Of a stretch of DNA of 64,000 bases, positions 52,778 to 62,383 are shown one piece after another. This DNA is from Streptomyces xanthophaeus (GTDB taxonomy: Bacteria > Actinomycetota > Actinomycetes > Streptomycetales > Streptomycetaceae). The translations under genes and the position numbers were made by a program. Numbering within the stretch: position 1 is the first letter of the stretch; every line of letters starts with the position of its first letter. Where the stretch lies: assembly GCF_000725805.1 (NCBI RefSeq), contig NZ_KL647137.1, positions 124,001 to 188,000 on the forward strand, written 5' to 3'. The notes under the pieces are model-generated. The model saw nothing but the letters and a program-made list of their open reading frames with translations, was not told the origin of the DNA and made no database searches.

Positions 52778-54268
52778 TCAGCGCGGGCGGGCGAACGCCG
52801 CCACGTCGAGCGGGGTCCGGACGGGCCGCCGGGGCGGGGTCAGCGCGATGGGCCGGCGGAAGCCGCCGGAGCGCGCGATCTCCTGGACCGTCCCGCGCAG
52901 GGCGTCCTGGAAGTCGCCCATGGTGCGGCGGGCCGCCTGCGTGTCGACGTAGATGGAGTTCATGTGCAGGCCGTCCGCGTCCCGCTGGAACCAGGAACAG
53001 GCCCCGTTGGCGCGCGCCGACCACACGTGGGACGCGGGCTGCCACTCCTCGTGGCGCTCGGCGCCCCGGCACTTGCGCATGTCGATGTACGAGAAGAAGT
53101 TCACCGGGTAGGGCCAGGAGCGGGCGGCGAACTCGGCGGGCGCCAGCAGCTCCCAGGCCCGGACGAACGGCACGTCGATGTGGCCGATCATCTCCGTGAA
53201 CCCCGCACGGACCGCGGCCATCACCTGGGCGAAGTCCCGTCCGGGGGAGGCGTCGAACTCGATGGGCATGGTGTTCACGAACCAGCCCACCGAGTCCGTC
53301 CAGGTCCCCCGGCCGCGCTCGCTGACCGGCATGAACCCGCGGTAGACCCCCGGGCCCCCCGCCTCGCGCAGACAGACGGCGACGGCGGCGAGCACCCCCA
53401 TGAACGGCTTGCCGTCCACCGTCAGGCAGGCCTTCTCGAACACCTCCGCCTCGGCCGCGTCCAGCAGCATGGAGGCCTCGTTGACGATCGGGTACATCCG
53501 CTCCGGCTCGACACCGAGGTCGAGCGGGAAGCGGGGGAAGAACTCCCCGCCGCGCGCGATGAACTCCTTCCAGTAGTCCAGGCGTTCGTCACTCGCGTCG
53601 ATGGACAGGTACCGGCTGCGCTGTTCCTCGGCGAAGTCGAGGTAGCTCGGAGCCGGGGGCAGCACGGCGTCCTCGCCGCGGCACAGGGCCTCGTACGCGG
53701 TCAGCACCTCGTGGACCACGATCGGCATCGACATGCCGTCGCACACGATGTGGTCGAAGGCGAGGTAGACCGTCGCCGAGTCCTCGCGCACGACCGCGCC
53801 CATGATGAACAGCGGCCAGGAGAGGGTGTCGATGCTGCGCCGGAACCGTTCGGCGAGGAAGCCGCCGAGGCGCTCCGAGGTCTCGTAGGTGCCCACCTGC
53901 TGTGCTTCCAGGCTGAGTCCGGCCGGGTCGAAGGGCTCGCAGGCCAGCTCGCCGGCCAGACGGCGGAACGCGCAGCGCAGCACCTCGTGGCGCTGGACGA
54001 ACGAGAGCAGGGCCCGGGACAGGGCCGCCTCGTCCAGCGGGCCGCTCACCTCGAAGGTGACCGCGACCCACGAGGCGACGGGGTCGTCGGCGGCCCGGCT
54101 CTCCTCGGCGACGGTGAAGTGCTTCTCCTGGTTGAAGGAGGCCCTCCTGCCGGACTCGTCGCACGGTCCTTCCGCCTCCGCCTCGGCTTCCGCCGCCGTG
54201 GACCGCAAGCGCCACTCGACCACCCGACCGGGTGCCACGTGGTGCATCTCCAGAGGAAACTGCCGCAT
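52778..54268 (-). CDS. Stand-alone condensation-domain (PapA-like) acyltransferase
   Basis: A 496-residue NRPS-type condensation-domain protein. The active site reads DHIVCDG (His173, Asp177, Gly178), i.e. HxxxDG with the first His of HHxxxDG replaced by Asp. VASWVAVTFEVSGPLDEAAL and GWFVNTMPIEFDAS are further landmarks. A polar Ala-Glu repeat lies near residue 28. No adenylation or carrier protein is nearby, so it may acylate a diffusible substrate. AAGGGA is seven bases before the ATG. Confidence 0.85.
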   Translation of the reverse strand: MRQFPLEMHHVAPGRVVEWRLRSTAAEAEAEAEGPCDESGRRASFNQEKHFTVAEESRAADDPVASWVAVTFEVSGPLDEAALSRALLSFVQRHEVLRCAFRRLAGELACEPFDPAGLSLEAQQVGTYETSERLGGFLAERFRRSIDTLSWPLFIMGAVVREDSATVYLAFDHIVCDGMSMPIVVHEVLTAYEALCRGEDAVLPPAPSYLDFAEEQRSRYLSIDASDERLDYWKEFIARGGEFFPRFPLDLGVEPERMYPIVNEASMLLDAAEAEVFEKACLTVDGKPFMGVLAAVAVCLREAGGPGVYRGFMPVSERGRGTWTDSVGWFVNTMPIEFDASPGRDFAQVMAAVRAGFTEMIGHIDVPFVRAWELLAPAEFAARSWPYPVNFFSYIDMRKCRGAERHEEWQPASHVWSARANGACSWFQRDADGLHMNSIYVDTQAARRTMGDFQDALRGTVQEIARSGGFRRPIALTPPRRPVRTPLDVAAFARPR

Positions 54269-54398
54269 ACCGTCATCCCTTCGCCCCCCGAGTCAACCCC
54301 CAGGCCCTAACGACCTCCGGCCCGGGGAGGTGACGGAACACGGGCGACCGGACACGACACCCCTGCGCGCCCAGCGCGTCCTGCACGCCGAGAACGTC

Positions 54399-55367
54399 CT
54401 ACGCGTCCTGAGTGTCCGCATCGTCGCGGCGGACCTCGATGCGGTCGGCGGCGAGGTCGACCGCCACGCGGTGCTCCATGCCCAGGGCCTCCAGGAACTT
54501 CTGCGGCAGCTGGACCCGCCCGGTGCGGTCCAGCATCACGTACTCGCGCTCGCTCACCGACTCCGCGCCGTGCTCGTCGGTGACGGTGCGGCGCAGGACC
54601 TCGCTGCTGGTGCGGCCGTCGCGGATGGCCACGGTGCGGCGGACCTCGCCCGCGACGAGCGGGTCGTGGGTCACGATGACCACGGTGGCCCCGAGTTCCC
54701 GGTTCACGGTGCGGAAGGCCTCGAAGATCGCGGAGCCGGTCTCGGAGTCCAGCTCGCCGGTCGGCTCGTCCGCGAGCAGGACCGCCGGGTCGTTGGCCAT
54801 GGCCACGGCGATGGCGACGCGCTGCTGCTGCCCGCCCGAGAGCTCGGCCGGCCGACGGCCCGCGAGGTCGGGTATCTCCAGGGCCTCCAGCAGCTCGGCG
54901 ACCCGCTGCGCCCGGCGACCGGCCGCGCCCCGGGAGCCGCGGCCCCGCAACTGCATCGGCAGGGCGATGTTCTGAGCTGCCGTCAGGAACGGCAGGAGGT
55001 TGCGGGCCGTCTGCTGCCACACGAAGCCCACGGCCTCGCGCCGGTAGCGCAGCCGGTCCTTGGCGGACATCTCCAGCAGGTCGTAGCCGCCGACGGTGGC
55101 CTTGCCCGCCGTGGGGACGTCCAGGCCCGCCAGGATGTTCAGGAGGGTGGACTTGCCGCTGCCGGAGGCGCCGACCAGGGCCACCAGATCACCTTGGGCG
55201 ACGGTCAGTTCGAGTCCCTGCAGGGCCTGCACCTCGACCCCGTCGGTGCTGAAGATCCGCACCAGGCGGTCGCAGACGATGGCCGTGCCCGCCCCGGCGG
55301 TACGGGGCCCGGCGGCGGCCAGGGCCTGCTGCCGCAACTCTTCGAAGGTCGGCTGGTCGGTGTTCAC
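54399..55367 (-). CDS. ABC transporter ATPase (MacB/LolD-type) with AbrB-like tail
   Basis: A 322-residue ATPase. Walker A GASGSGKST, Q-loop WQQTARN, signature LSGGQQQR, Walker B VLLADEPTGELD and H-loop VTHD are all present (~30-265). From ~272 the C-terminus reads YVMLDRTGRVQLPQKFLEAL, resembling the swapped-hairpin SpoVT/AbrB/MazE fold. That extension is unusual for this family. The GTG at 55367 overlaps the permease stop (GTGA), with GGGAG seven bases upstream. Partner of the two permeases. Confidence 0.88.
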   Translation of the reverse strand: MNTDQPTFEELRQQALAAAGPRTAGAGTAIVCDRLVRIFSTDGVEVQALQGLELTVAQGDLVALVGASGSGKSTLLNILAGLDVPTAGKATVGGYDLLEMSAKDRLRYRREAVGFVWQQTARNLLPFLTAAQNIALPMQLRGRGSRGAAGRRAQRVAELLEALEIPDLAGRRPAELSGGQQQRVAIAVAMANDPAVLLADEPTGELDSETGSAIFEAFRTVNRELGATVVIVTHDPLVAGEVRRTVAIRDGRTSSEVLRRTVTDEHGAESVSEREYVMLDRTGRVQLPQKFLEALGMEHRVAVDLAADRIEVRRDDADTQDA

Positions 55368-58129
55368 CGCTGGTCTCCCGCTCTCAACTCGGTCGTGATC
55401 TGTCGCCTGCCCGATATCGCCGCCTCCGCGAGGACGGCCGCGGCGACCAGCCCCGCCAGACCGAGCGCCTGGGCGAGCACCGGCCCTGCGTCGAGCCGTA
55501 GCCCCACCGGCACCTTGGCGCCGACCAGCGCGGACAGGTCCACGGCCGGGCCGAGCAGCGTCACGGCCGCGCCCGCGACCAGAGCGCCGCCACAGGCGGC
55601 GACCAGGGCCTGAGGCAGCGCCTCGGCCAGGATCAGGGCGAGGCCCTGCCGGGGACGCAGGCCCATGGTGCGCAGCCGCGCCAGCAGTGCGGCCCGTTCG
55701 GGCGCCGCGCGGACGAGGGTGAGCAGGACGGCCAGGAGGGCGAAGCCCGCGGCCCCCGCCACGGCCGCCCAGAACAGCCGGGCCGCCGAGTGCTGGAGGG
55801 GGTCGGCGGCGAGCTGCGCGACGGAGTCGGCGCTGGTCTTGACCCGGTGCTGGTCGGCCGTGCCGGGCGCCGCGGTGGCGCGCACCGCCTCCGCCAGCCG
55901 CTCCCCGTCGACCCGGCCGGTCGCGAACCACCGGTTGGGCAGGGCGGCCTGGGAGACGGCGGCGGTGGCGGGCCCGGCGGGGAGCACGACCACGGAGCCG
56001 CCCGTGCCCTGCAGGGCGGGTGTGCCCTCGACGACGGCGGCGGCCCGGACCTTCAGCTCCGCGCTGCCGATGCGCAGTTCGAAGGTGTCGGCGGTGGCCC
56101 GCGCGGCGAGTTCGCCGCTGAACAGGGCGGGTACGGGGGTTCCGGGTGCGCCGACGGCGAGTGCGTCCGCGTCGAACCGGCCGCGTCCGACGGTCCGGGC
56201 CAGTTCCGCGTACGCCACCGGGTCGGCCACGACGACCGTCACCCGGGTGGAACCCTCCTTGGTGCCGAAGAGGAACGAGTAGTCGTCCGTCCACACCGGG
56301 ACCGCAGTCCGTACGCCGGGCAGTGCTCCGGCGGCGCGGACCAGCTCCGGTGCGAGCGAGGCGCCCGCGGGCGCCGCGATCTGGGCGTCGCCCCCGACCT
56401 CGTGCCGGACCGCCTTCAGCCGGGCGGCGTCCACCGAGCCCAGCACCGTGGCCCCGAACCCGCCCGTGGTGACGGCGAGCAGCAGGGCGACCAGCGGCAG
56501 CACCGACGGGCGGGTCCGGCGGCCGGTGCCCCGGGCGGCGCGGGCCAGTCCGAGGAAGCCGACCAGGCCCGGCCCCCGGCCCGCGGCCCGGGCCAGTGCG
56601 CCGACGAGGGCGGGCAGCAGCCGGGCCAGGACCAGCCCGCCGGACAGGGCCAGCAGCAGAGGGGCGGCGACCAGCAGGGGGTCCACTCCGCCCCCGTCCG
56701 GGGCGACCCCGCGGCGGCGGACCTCGAACACGGCGGCGGCGGTGGCGGTCAGGACGAGCAGTTCGGCGACGAGCCGGCGCCGCGGGCCGGGGCTGCGCGG
56801 CAGGGACAGCAGGACGGCGGCCCGTACGGGGAAGGCCAGCAGGGCCAGCAGCGTGACGGCCGCGGCCGCGGTCAGGGAGGCCGTCAGGCGCGGTGTGGGC
56901 ACCAGCAGTACGGCGAGCCAGGTGGCCAGCGCGGACGCCGGGAGGACGGTGACGGCGCCCTCACCGAGCAGGCGGCGCACGAGGGAGCGGCGCGAGCCTC
57001 CGCGGGCGAGCAGCAGCCGCAGCTCGGCCTCGCGGCGGTCCCCGGCGAGACCGGCGGCGAGGCAGAAGACCACGAGGGCCACTCCGGCGACTCCGGCCGG
57101 GCCGACCGCGGCGAGCGGCGCGGCGGTCCGGCGGCGGGCCTCGGCCTGTTTGAACAGTTCGGGCAGCCGGGAGTTGATCCGCAGGTCGGGCCGGTGGGCG
57201 GCGCGCGTCAGTTCGGCCGAGGTGGGACCGGCCACGTAGGCGGCGATCTCCCGGGCGACGGCGGGCAGCCGGTCCGCCCGCAGGACGTCCGTGTCCACCG
57301 GCAGCCGCCAGAAGTCCTCGGCGCCCTCGCCCCAGAAGGCGAGCGGGTCGAGGGCGTCCGGGCCGACGACGGCGGCGGTCTCCCAGAAGCGCTGGGGAGG
57401 GACCGAGCCGGTGGTGCTCTCACAGGCCTTGGTCAGACAGGGCAGGCCGGTCCAGTAGACGTCGGCCCGGTCGGTGGCGTCGTACAGGCCGACGACCTCG
57501 GCGCGGGCCGTGCCGAGGCTGTTGGGCGCGGAATCCAGGACCGTGCCGAGGGGGATCCCGAGGGACTCCGACGCGCTGCGGGACAGCGCAACCGGAACCG
57601 GGACATCCGGGTTCTCGGCGTCCGGGCCGCTGCCGCCCGGCCAGCGCCCGGCCACGAGGGATGCGTGCGCGGCCACTTCGGGCAGGTGCACGAGATGGAG
57701 CCGTGGGTCGACCCCGTCGGGCCGGGGCAGCCCGGGGTTGGCGAGGCCGCGCGGTTTCACCCCGACGGAGCCGTGCACCGGACCGCTCGCGGCGAGCCGG
57801 AAGGCTCCGCCGGTACGGGAGCGCAGCGTGTCCAGTACGGAGTCCAGCTTCTGCGGGCTCTGCTGTCCGTAGCGGGCGGGCGCGGTGGCGAGCAGGCTCG
57901 TCGGGCCGGGGCCGCGGTCGTGCAGGAAGGAGCGCAGGGCCTGGTCGGAGGCCTGGTCCGCAGCGCGCGGCAGGGCCGCCGCCAGCAGGACGGCGACGAA
58001 GGCGAGGGCCGCGCCGAGCAGCGCGGTCAGCGGAGCGGCGCGCAGCCGGGTCCGCACCCACGGGGCGGGGCGGTGCCCGGCCGGACGCGGTCCGCGCCCC
58101 TCGGCGGCGCTCGGACGGGGGCGGGTCAC
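55364..58129 (-). CDS. Large ABC transporter permease (FtsX/MacB type)
   Basis: A 921-residue permease with an N-terminal helix (~33-52, LTALLGAALAFVAVLLAAAL), a long extracytoplasmic region (~55-340) and two clusters of FtsX-type helices (~345-520 and ~790-915). A second extracytoplasmic domain lies between them. LLLARGGSRRSLVRRLLGEG is the conserved loop after an FtsX helix. The GTG at 58129 overlaps the upstream permease stop. Exports or extracts an unknown substrate with the ATPase at 54399. Confidence 0.85.
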   Translation of the reverse strand: MTRPRPSAAEGRGPRPAGHRPAPWVRTRLRAAPLTALLGAALAFVAVLLAAALPRAADQASDQALRSFLHDRGPGPTSLLATAPARYGQQSPQKLDSVLDTLRSRTGGAFRLAASGPVHGSVGVKPRGLANPGLPRPDGVDPRLHLVHLPEVAAHASLVAGRWPGGSGPDAENPDVPVPVALSRSASESLGIPLGTVLDSAPNSLGTARAEVVGLYDATDRADVYWTGLPCLTKACESTTGSVPPQRFWETAAVVGPDALDPLAFWGEGAEDFWRLPVDTDVLRADRLPAVAREIAAYVAGPTSAELTRAAHRPDLRINSRLPELFKQAEARRRTAAPLAAVGPAGVAGVALVVFCLAAGLAGDRREAELRLLLARGGSRRSLVRRLLGEGAVTVLPASALATWLAVLLVPTPRLTASLTAAAAVTLLALLAFPVRAAVLLSLPRSPGPRRRLVAELLVLTATAAAVFEVRRRGVAPDGGGVDPLLVAAPLLLALSGGLVLARLLPALVGALARAAGRGPGLVGFLGLARAARGTGRRTRPSVLPLVALLLAVTTGGFGATVLGSVDAARLKAVRHEVGGDAQIAAPAGASLAPELVRAAGALPGVRTAVPVWTDDYSFLFGTKEGSTRVTVVVADPVAYAELARTVGRGRFDADALAVGAPGTPVPALFSGELAARATADTFELRIGSAELKVRAAAVVEGTPALQGTGGSVVVLPAGPATAAVSQAALPNRWFATGRVDGERLAEAVRATAAPGTADQHRVKTSADSVAQLAADPLQHSAARLFWAAVAGAAGFALLAVLLTLVRAAPERAALLARLRTMGLRPRQGLALILAEALPQALVAACGGALVAGAAVTLLGPAVDLSALVGAKVPVGLRLDAGPVLAQALGLAGLVAAAVLAEAAISGRRQITTELRAGDQR

Positions 58130-61100
58130 ATCTCCTCCAGACGCCGCAGCCGGGCACCGGCGCCCCGGACGGACCGGTCGCCCCGTGCGCCGGCGACGGC
58201 CGACAGCAGCGGCACCGCGGCGATCGCCGCGGCCAACAGCAGGGTCCGGCCGCCCGGCAGGTCCACCAGCACCGGGGGAACCGGCGGGCGTGCGGCGGGC
58301 GTCAGCACCAGCAGCGGCACCACCAGGTGCACGATGGCTGCGCCCAGCCCCACCCCCACGGCGGTCCCGAGCCCCACCAGCAGGCAGCTCTCTGCGGCGG
58401 CCGTCCGGACGAGGCTGCGGCGCGGTGCGCCCAGGGCCAGCAGGACCGCGAACTCCCGTGCCCGCTCCCGCCGGGCCGCGGCGGCGCAGGCCCCGAAGCC
58501 GATGGCGGCGAGCAGCGCGCTGGCCACGGCGAGGGCGGCGAGCGCGCTCTGCGGGCCCGCGCTCAGCGGATCGTCCAGCAGCCCGGCGGCCACCTCCTCG
58601 CGGACCTCGACGTGCTGGGCGCCAGCTCCTGCGCGCAGCTCGGCGGCGGCCCGCGCGGGGGCGGGGTCGTCGGCGGAGGCCGCGGGCAGCCACCATTCGG
58701 CGGCGGCGGGCAGGTCCCGGCCCCCGTCGGCGGCCAGCAGCCGCCCGGCAGCGCCCAGGTCGACGACCAGCGCGGTGTCCCCGGCCACGGGCAGCGATCC
58801 GACGGCCGCGGTGATCCGCACCTGCACGGTGGCGCCGCCCAGGGGCACCGGGACCAGGTCGCCGACAGCCGCCCCGACGGCGGCCAGGTAGCGGCGGGTC
58901 GCGACGCCGGGGATCTCGGCCGCGGGCGCGGCGCCGGGCAGCAGCCCGATCCGGACGCCGCCGAGGGTGTCGGCGCCGCCGCGGTAGCGCAGCCGCAGCA
59001 GGGCCGGGCCGTCCTGGCCGGCCGGCAGCAGTTCGGCGACGGGGGTGCCGCTGGTCAGGGCCGGGGTGTTCAGGCTCCAGGGCCGGGCTTCGCCGGGCAG
59101 GGGCACGGGGCGGGCCTCGCCGTCCGGGGCGTCGGCGACCGCGAACCGGCGTACGGTCAGCTCCCCGGCCGCGTCGGGGCCGCCGGGCCCGGGGTTCTCC
59201 GTGCCGTACGAGAACAGCAGTCCCGCCACGCTCAGCGGTGCGGCCGCGGATCCGACGGGGGCGCCGGCCAGCGCGTCCACGTCCACGGAAACGGCGCCGT
59301 CCCCCGATGAGGGCAGCTGGAGCATCGGCGTCCGGTAGGTCAGGCCGAACCGGTCGCGCAGCAGCAGCCCCAGGCCGGCGCGGCCGCCGTCCTTCGGCGC
59401 CCGTACCGACACCTCGACGTCGATGCGCCGCGGGACGCCGGGCAGCGCGATGCCGTGCGGGTCCGGCGCATCGGCCGTGGTGCCCGCGGCGGCGCCGGAT
59501 GCGGTGGCGGATGCGGTGCCGGCTCCGGCGAGGGGTGCGAACAGGTCCCGTACGGGCCGCCCGTCCCGCAGGTCGGCCCGCAGCGGCACCCGCTCGGCCG
59601 CCGCGGCGGCGTCGAGCGCGAGCACCTGGGCGGCCCGCCCGCCCGGCAGCTCCTGCTTCGTCCGGACCACCGGGATCAGCCGCTCGCCGCCGGGCAGCGC
59701 CGCGTAACGGCCGCCCCGGCCCAGCGCGGTGAGCTCGCTGCCGGAGATCCGCAGGCCTCCGGCGGTGGCGAAGTCGGCCTGGTCCCGCTGGGAGGCGGAC
59801 CAGGCGGTGTGCTGTCCGAGCGCCAGCACCCCGCTGGACACGGCGAGCACGAGCAACAGGACCGGTCCGGTGGCCCGTCCGGGACGGCGGGCCAGCTGCC
59901 AGCCGACGAGGGCCGGGCCGAGCGCGCGGCCGCGGGCGGCCATCCGTCCGCCCAGCCGCGCGGCGAACGGCAGCAGCCGCAGCACGAGCAGGGTGCCCGC
60001 GCACAGGGCCAGGGTCGGCGCCGCGACCAGGACGGGGTCGACGCCGGAGCCGTGGGCGGCCTCGCCCGCGGCCCCGGATCCGGCGCCGTCCCCGCTGTAG
60101 CGCGCGAGTTGCTGGTAGGCGAGGACGGCGAGTGCCACCAGCGCCAGGTCCACCCCGGAACGGGCGGCTCCCGCCACGAGCGCCTGCCGGCGCCCGCTGT
60201 GGCGCAGGGCAGCGGCCCCCGCGCCGCGCAGCACGGCCGGAAGCGCCGTCAGCAGGACGCAGCCCAGGGCGCAGAGGGCGGCCACCGGCCACAGCAGCCA
60301 GGTCCCGGAGGTGTCCAGCGGGATGCGGGCGAGCGGCCCGAACCCGGCCAGCAGACCCGTCAGGGGAGGTGCGAGCAGCGGTGCGAGGAGCGCTGCGGGC
60401 AGCGCCAGCAGCAGGGACTCGGCGGCGCCGAGGGCGCCGAGCCGGGGCCGGGAGGCACCCCGGGCGGTGAGCAGGACGCGTTCGCCCTCCTGCCGGTCGG
60501 TCAGCAGGCGGGAGACCAGCAGCAGCGCGGCCGAGGCCAGGACGGCCAGCTGGAGCGCACCGACCAGCAGGGTCGACCGGGCGACGGCCTGGCCCGAGCG
60601 CAGCTCCCCGAGGAGAGCGTCCAGTTCGGTCTTCACCTGGAACCCGGCCGGGACCTTCAGCTCCGGGCTGCGCGAGCCGGGCGCGAGTCCGGCCGCGCGG
60701 ACGCGGATCTCCTCGGCCCCGGAGACCCGCACCGAGGAGAAGTCGGCGCCGAGCTGCCAGCCGCGGCTCTCCTGCGGGACCCCTCCGGCGGTGAAGGCGC
60801 TGTCGTCGACGAGCAGCGGTCCGTAGGTGGTGAAGCTGGCGACCTGCATCTCGCGGCCCCCCAGCGGGTCGAGCCGCCAGTACGGGTCCTCGGCGTCGGC
60901 CGCCTGGTAGACGCCGGTGACCAGCACGGTGAGCGGGGCTCCGCCGTACCGGTCCTCCAGGCGCACCTCGGCGGGCAGCGCGGCCTCCGTCAGCCCCAGC
61001 CGGACCAGAGCGGCCCGCGGTACGGCCACGCCCGGCCGGGCCCCGCCGCCCGCGGCGCCGTCCGGACCGCCGGCCGCCTGCGGCCACTGCCCCGCGAGCA

Positions 61101-61485
61101 GCCGTACGCGCTCCCGGTCGAGGGAGGCCAGCAGGGTCAGGTCGGCGGCGTCCTTGCCGGGGGAGGGCCGGCCGGGCAGCGCGTAGGGACGGCTGCGCGC
61201 CAGGGTCTCGACGCCGGTGGGCAGCGGTGCGAACAGCTCGTCCGCGAAGGTCCGTACGGTGCGGTCGTCCTCGGGGCGCGAGGACGCCGTGCGGTCCGCG
61301 GTGAGCAGGACCGCGGTGCGCTCGCGGCCCGGACCGCGCAGAGCCTCGCGGAGACCGGCCTCGCCCACGCCGCGCGTGAAGGCGAACAGCGCGGTGAGCA
61401 CCGTCGTGGTGATCAGAACCGTGAGCAGTACGGCGGCCGCGAGCGGCAGACGCCCGCGCAGCCGACGCACGACGAAGCCGAGCAT
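58126..61485 (-). CDS. Very large ABC transporter permease (FtsX/MacB type)
   Basis: A 1119-residue permease. Helix at ~13-36 (LPLAAAVLLTVLITTTVLTA), an extracytoplasmic region to ~295, a group of FtsX-type helices (~300-560, VLLTARGASRPRLGALGAAE), a second large extracellular domain (~570-985, with a Gly/Ala-rich beta-type sequence) and final helices (~985-1105, LLALGAPRRSLVRTAAAESC). GGAGG lies nine bases before the ATG. The 169-bp gap to the divergent ATPase holds CTGTCA/TGACAG half-sites that may be an operator. Confidence 0.85.
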   Translation of the reverse strand: MLGFVVRRLRGRLPLAAAVLLTVLITTTVLTALFAFTRGVGEAGLREALRGPGRERTAVLLTADRTASSRPEDDRTVRTFADELFAPLPTGVETLARSRPYALPGRPSPGKDAADLTLLASLDRERVRLLAGQWPQAAGGPDGAAGGGARPGVAVPRAALVRLGLTEAALPAEVRLEDRYGGAPLTVLVTGVYQAADAEDPYWRLDPLGGREMQVASFTTYGPLLVDDSAFTAGGVPQESRGWQLGADFSSVRVSGAEEIRVRAAGLAPGSRSPELKVPAGFQVKTELDALLGELRSGQAVARSTLLVGALQLAVLASAALLLVSRLLTDRQEGERVLLTARGASRPRLGALGAAESLLLALPAALLAPLLAPPLTGLLAGFGPLARIPLDTSGTWLLWPVAALCALGCVLLTALPAVLRGAGAAALRHSGRRQALVAGAARSGVDLALVALAVLAYQQLARYSGDGAGSGAAGEAAHGSGVDPVLVAAPTLALCAGTLLVLRLLPFAARLGGRMAARGRALGPALVGWQLARRPGRATGPVLLLVLAVSSGVLALGQHTAWSASQRDQADFATAGGLRISGSELTALGRGGRYAALPGGERLIPVVRTKQELPGGRAAQVLALDAAAAAERVPLRADLRDGRPVRDLFAPLAGAGTASATASGAAAGTTADAPDPHGIALPGVPRRIDVEVSVRAPKDGGRAGLGLLLRDRFGLTYRTPMLQLPSSGDGAVSVDVDALAGAPVGSAAAPLSVAGLLFSYGTENPGPGGPDAAGELTVRRFAVADAPDGEARPVPLPGEARPWSLNTPALTSGTPVAELLPAGQDGPALLRLRYRGGADTLGGVRIGLLPGAAPAAEIPGVATRRYLAAVGAAVGDLVPVPLGGATVQVRITAAVGSLPVAGDTALVVDLGAAGRLLAADGGRDLPAAAEWWLPAASADDPAPARAAAELRAGAGAQHVEVREEVAAGLLDDPLSAGPQSALAALAVASALLAAIGFGACAAAARRERAREFAVLLALGAPRRSLVRTAAAESCLLVGLGTAVGVGLGAAIVHLVVPLLVLTPAARPPVPPVLVDLPGGRTLLLAAAIAAVPLLSAVAGARGDRSVRGAGARLRRLEEM

Positions 61486-61654
61486 GTGCCTGTTCCTCCC
61501 CCGTCCGGACCATCGGCACCGGATAGCGGACGATGCTGTCATATTCGAACAGGCTGTGGAAGGGACTTGCGCGAATGATGTGACAGGTGAGCAAATGCGA
61601 AAAGAAGGCGTCCCAGGCGGCGCCCACCGGCCGATTCCAGGGGGAGCCCACAGC

Positions 61655-62383
61655 ATGACGCAGCACCAGGACAGCCCCGCCGCACCCATGGTGGTGGTGG
61701 ACGACGTCCACCGCAGCTTCGGCAGCGGCGCGCAGGCCGTGCACGCGCTGCGCGGTGTGTCGTTCGCGGTGCGCCGGGGGGAACTCACCGCCCTCAAGGG
61801 CCGGTCCGGCTCCGGCAAGACCACCCTGCTCAACCTCGTCGGCGGCCTCGACACCCCGACCTCCGGCACGGTGTCCGTCGACGGCACCGACCTGGCCGGC
61901 CTGGACGAGTCCGGACTGCTGGCGCTGCGCCGGGACCGGATCGGCTTCGTCTTCCAGTCCTTCGGACTGATCCCCGTCCTGACCGCCGCCGAGAACGTGG
62001 GCGTCCCCATGCGGCTGCGGGGGCTCCCGGCCGCACAGCGCGAGGAACGGGCCCGCACCCTGCTCGCCCTGGTGGGCCTGGCCGAACACGCGGGCCAGCG
62101 CCCCGGCGAACTCTCCGGCGGACAACAGCAGCGCGTGGCCGTGGCCCGCGCCCTGGCCAACGAACCCGACCTGATCATCGCGGACGAACCGACGGGCCAG
62201 CTCGACTCCGAGACGGGCCGCTCGATCATGCAACTGCTGCGCGCGGTGGTGCGCAGTGAGGGCGTCACCGCGCTGGTGGCCACCCACGACCCGGCCCTGA
62301 TCGAGCTGGCGGACCGGGTCGTGGAGCTGCGTGACGGTCACATCGTCGACGAGCACCGGGTGGACGGGGCGGCTATCCGCTGA
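61655..62383 (+). CDS. ABC transporter ATPase (MacB/LolD-type)
   Basis: A 242-residue ATPase: Walker A GRSGSGKTT, Q-loop VFQSFGLIP, signature LSGGQQQR, Walker B LIIADEPTGQLD, H-loop ATHD. It diverges from the permease operon and probably serves the same permeases, so the locus has two different ATPases. GGGGAG is eight bases before the ATG. Its 3' end overlaps the convergent STAS gene by 11 bp. Confidence 0.92.
   Translation: MTQHQDSPAAPMVVVDDVHRSFGSGAQAVHALRGVSFAVRRGELTALKGRSGSGKTTLLNLVGGLDTPTSGTVSVDGTDLAGLDESGLLALRRDRIGFVFQSFGLIPVLTAAENVGVPMRLRGLPAAQREERARTLLALVGLAEHAGQRPGELSGGQQQRVAVARALANEPDLIIADEPTGQLDSETGRSIMQLLRAVVRSEGVTALVATHDPALIELADRVVELRDGHIVDEHRVDGAAIR

Noticed and set aside
52778..54268. 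NRPS biosynthetic gene cluster
   Set aside because: Only a stand-alone condensation domain is present. The neighbouring ABC genes are of MacB/FtsX type, and no A or T domain is seen.
54399..55367. Toxin-antitoxin pair based on the AbrB/MazE-like segment
   Set aside because: The segment is fused in frame to an ABC ATPase and there is no adjacent small toxin ORF.
55364..62356. 2330-codon open frame on the minus strand
   Set aside because: It only appears long because the GC-rich frame stays open. The two permeases (55364-58129 and 58126-61485) have clear starts, ribosome binding sites and family ends in different frames.
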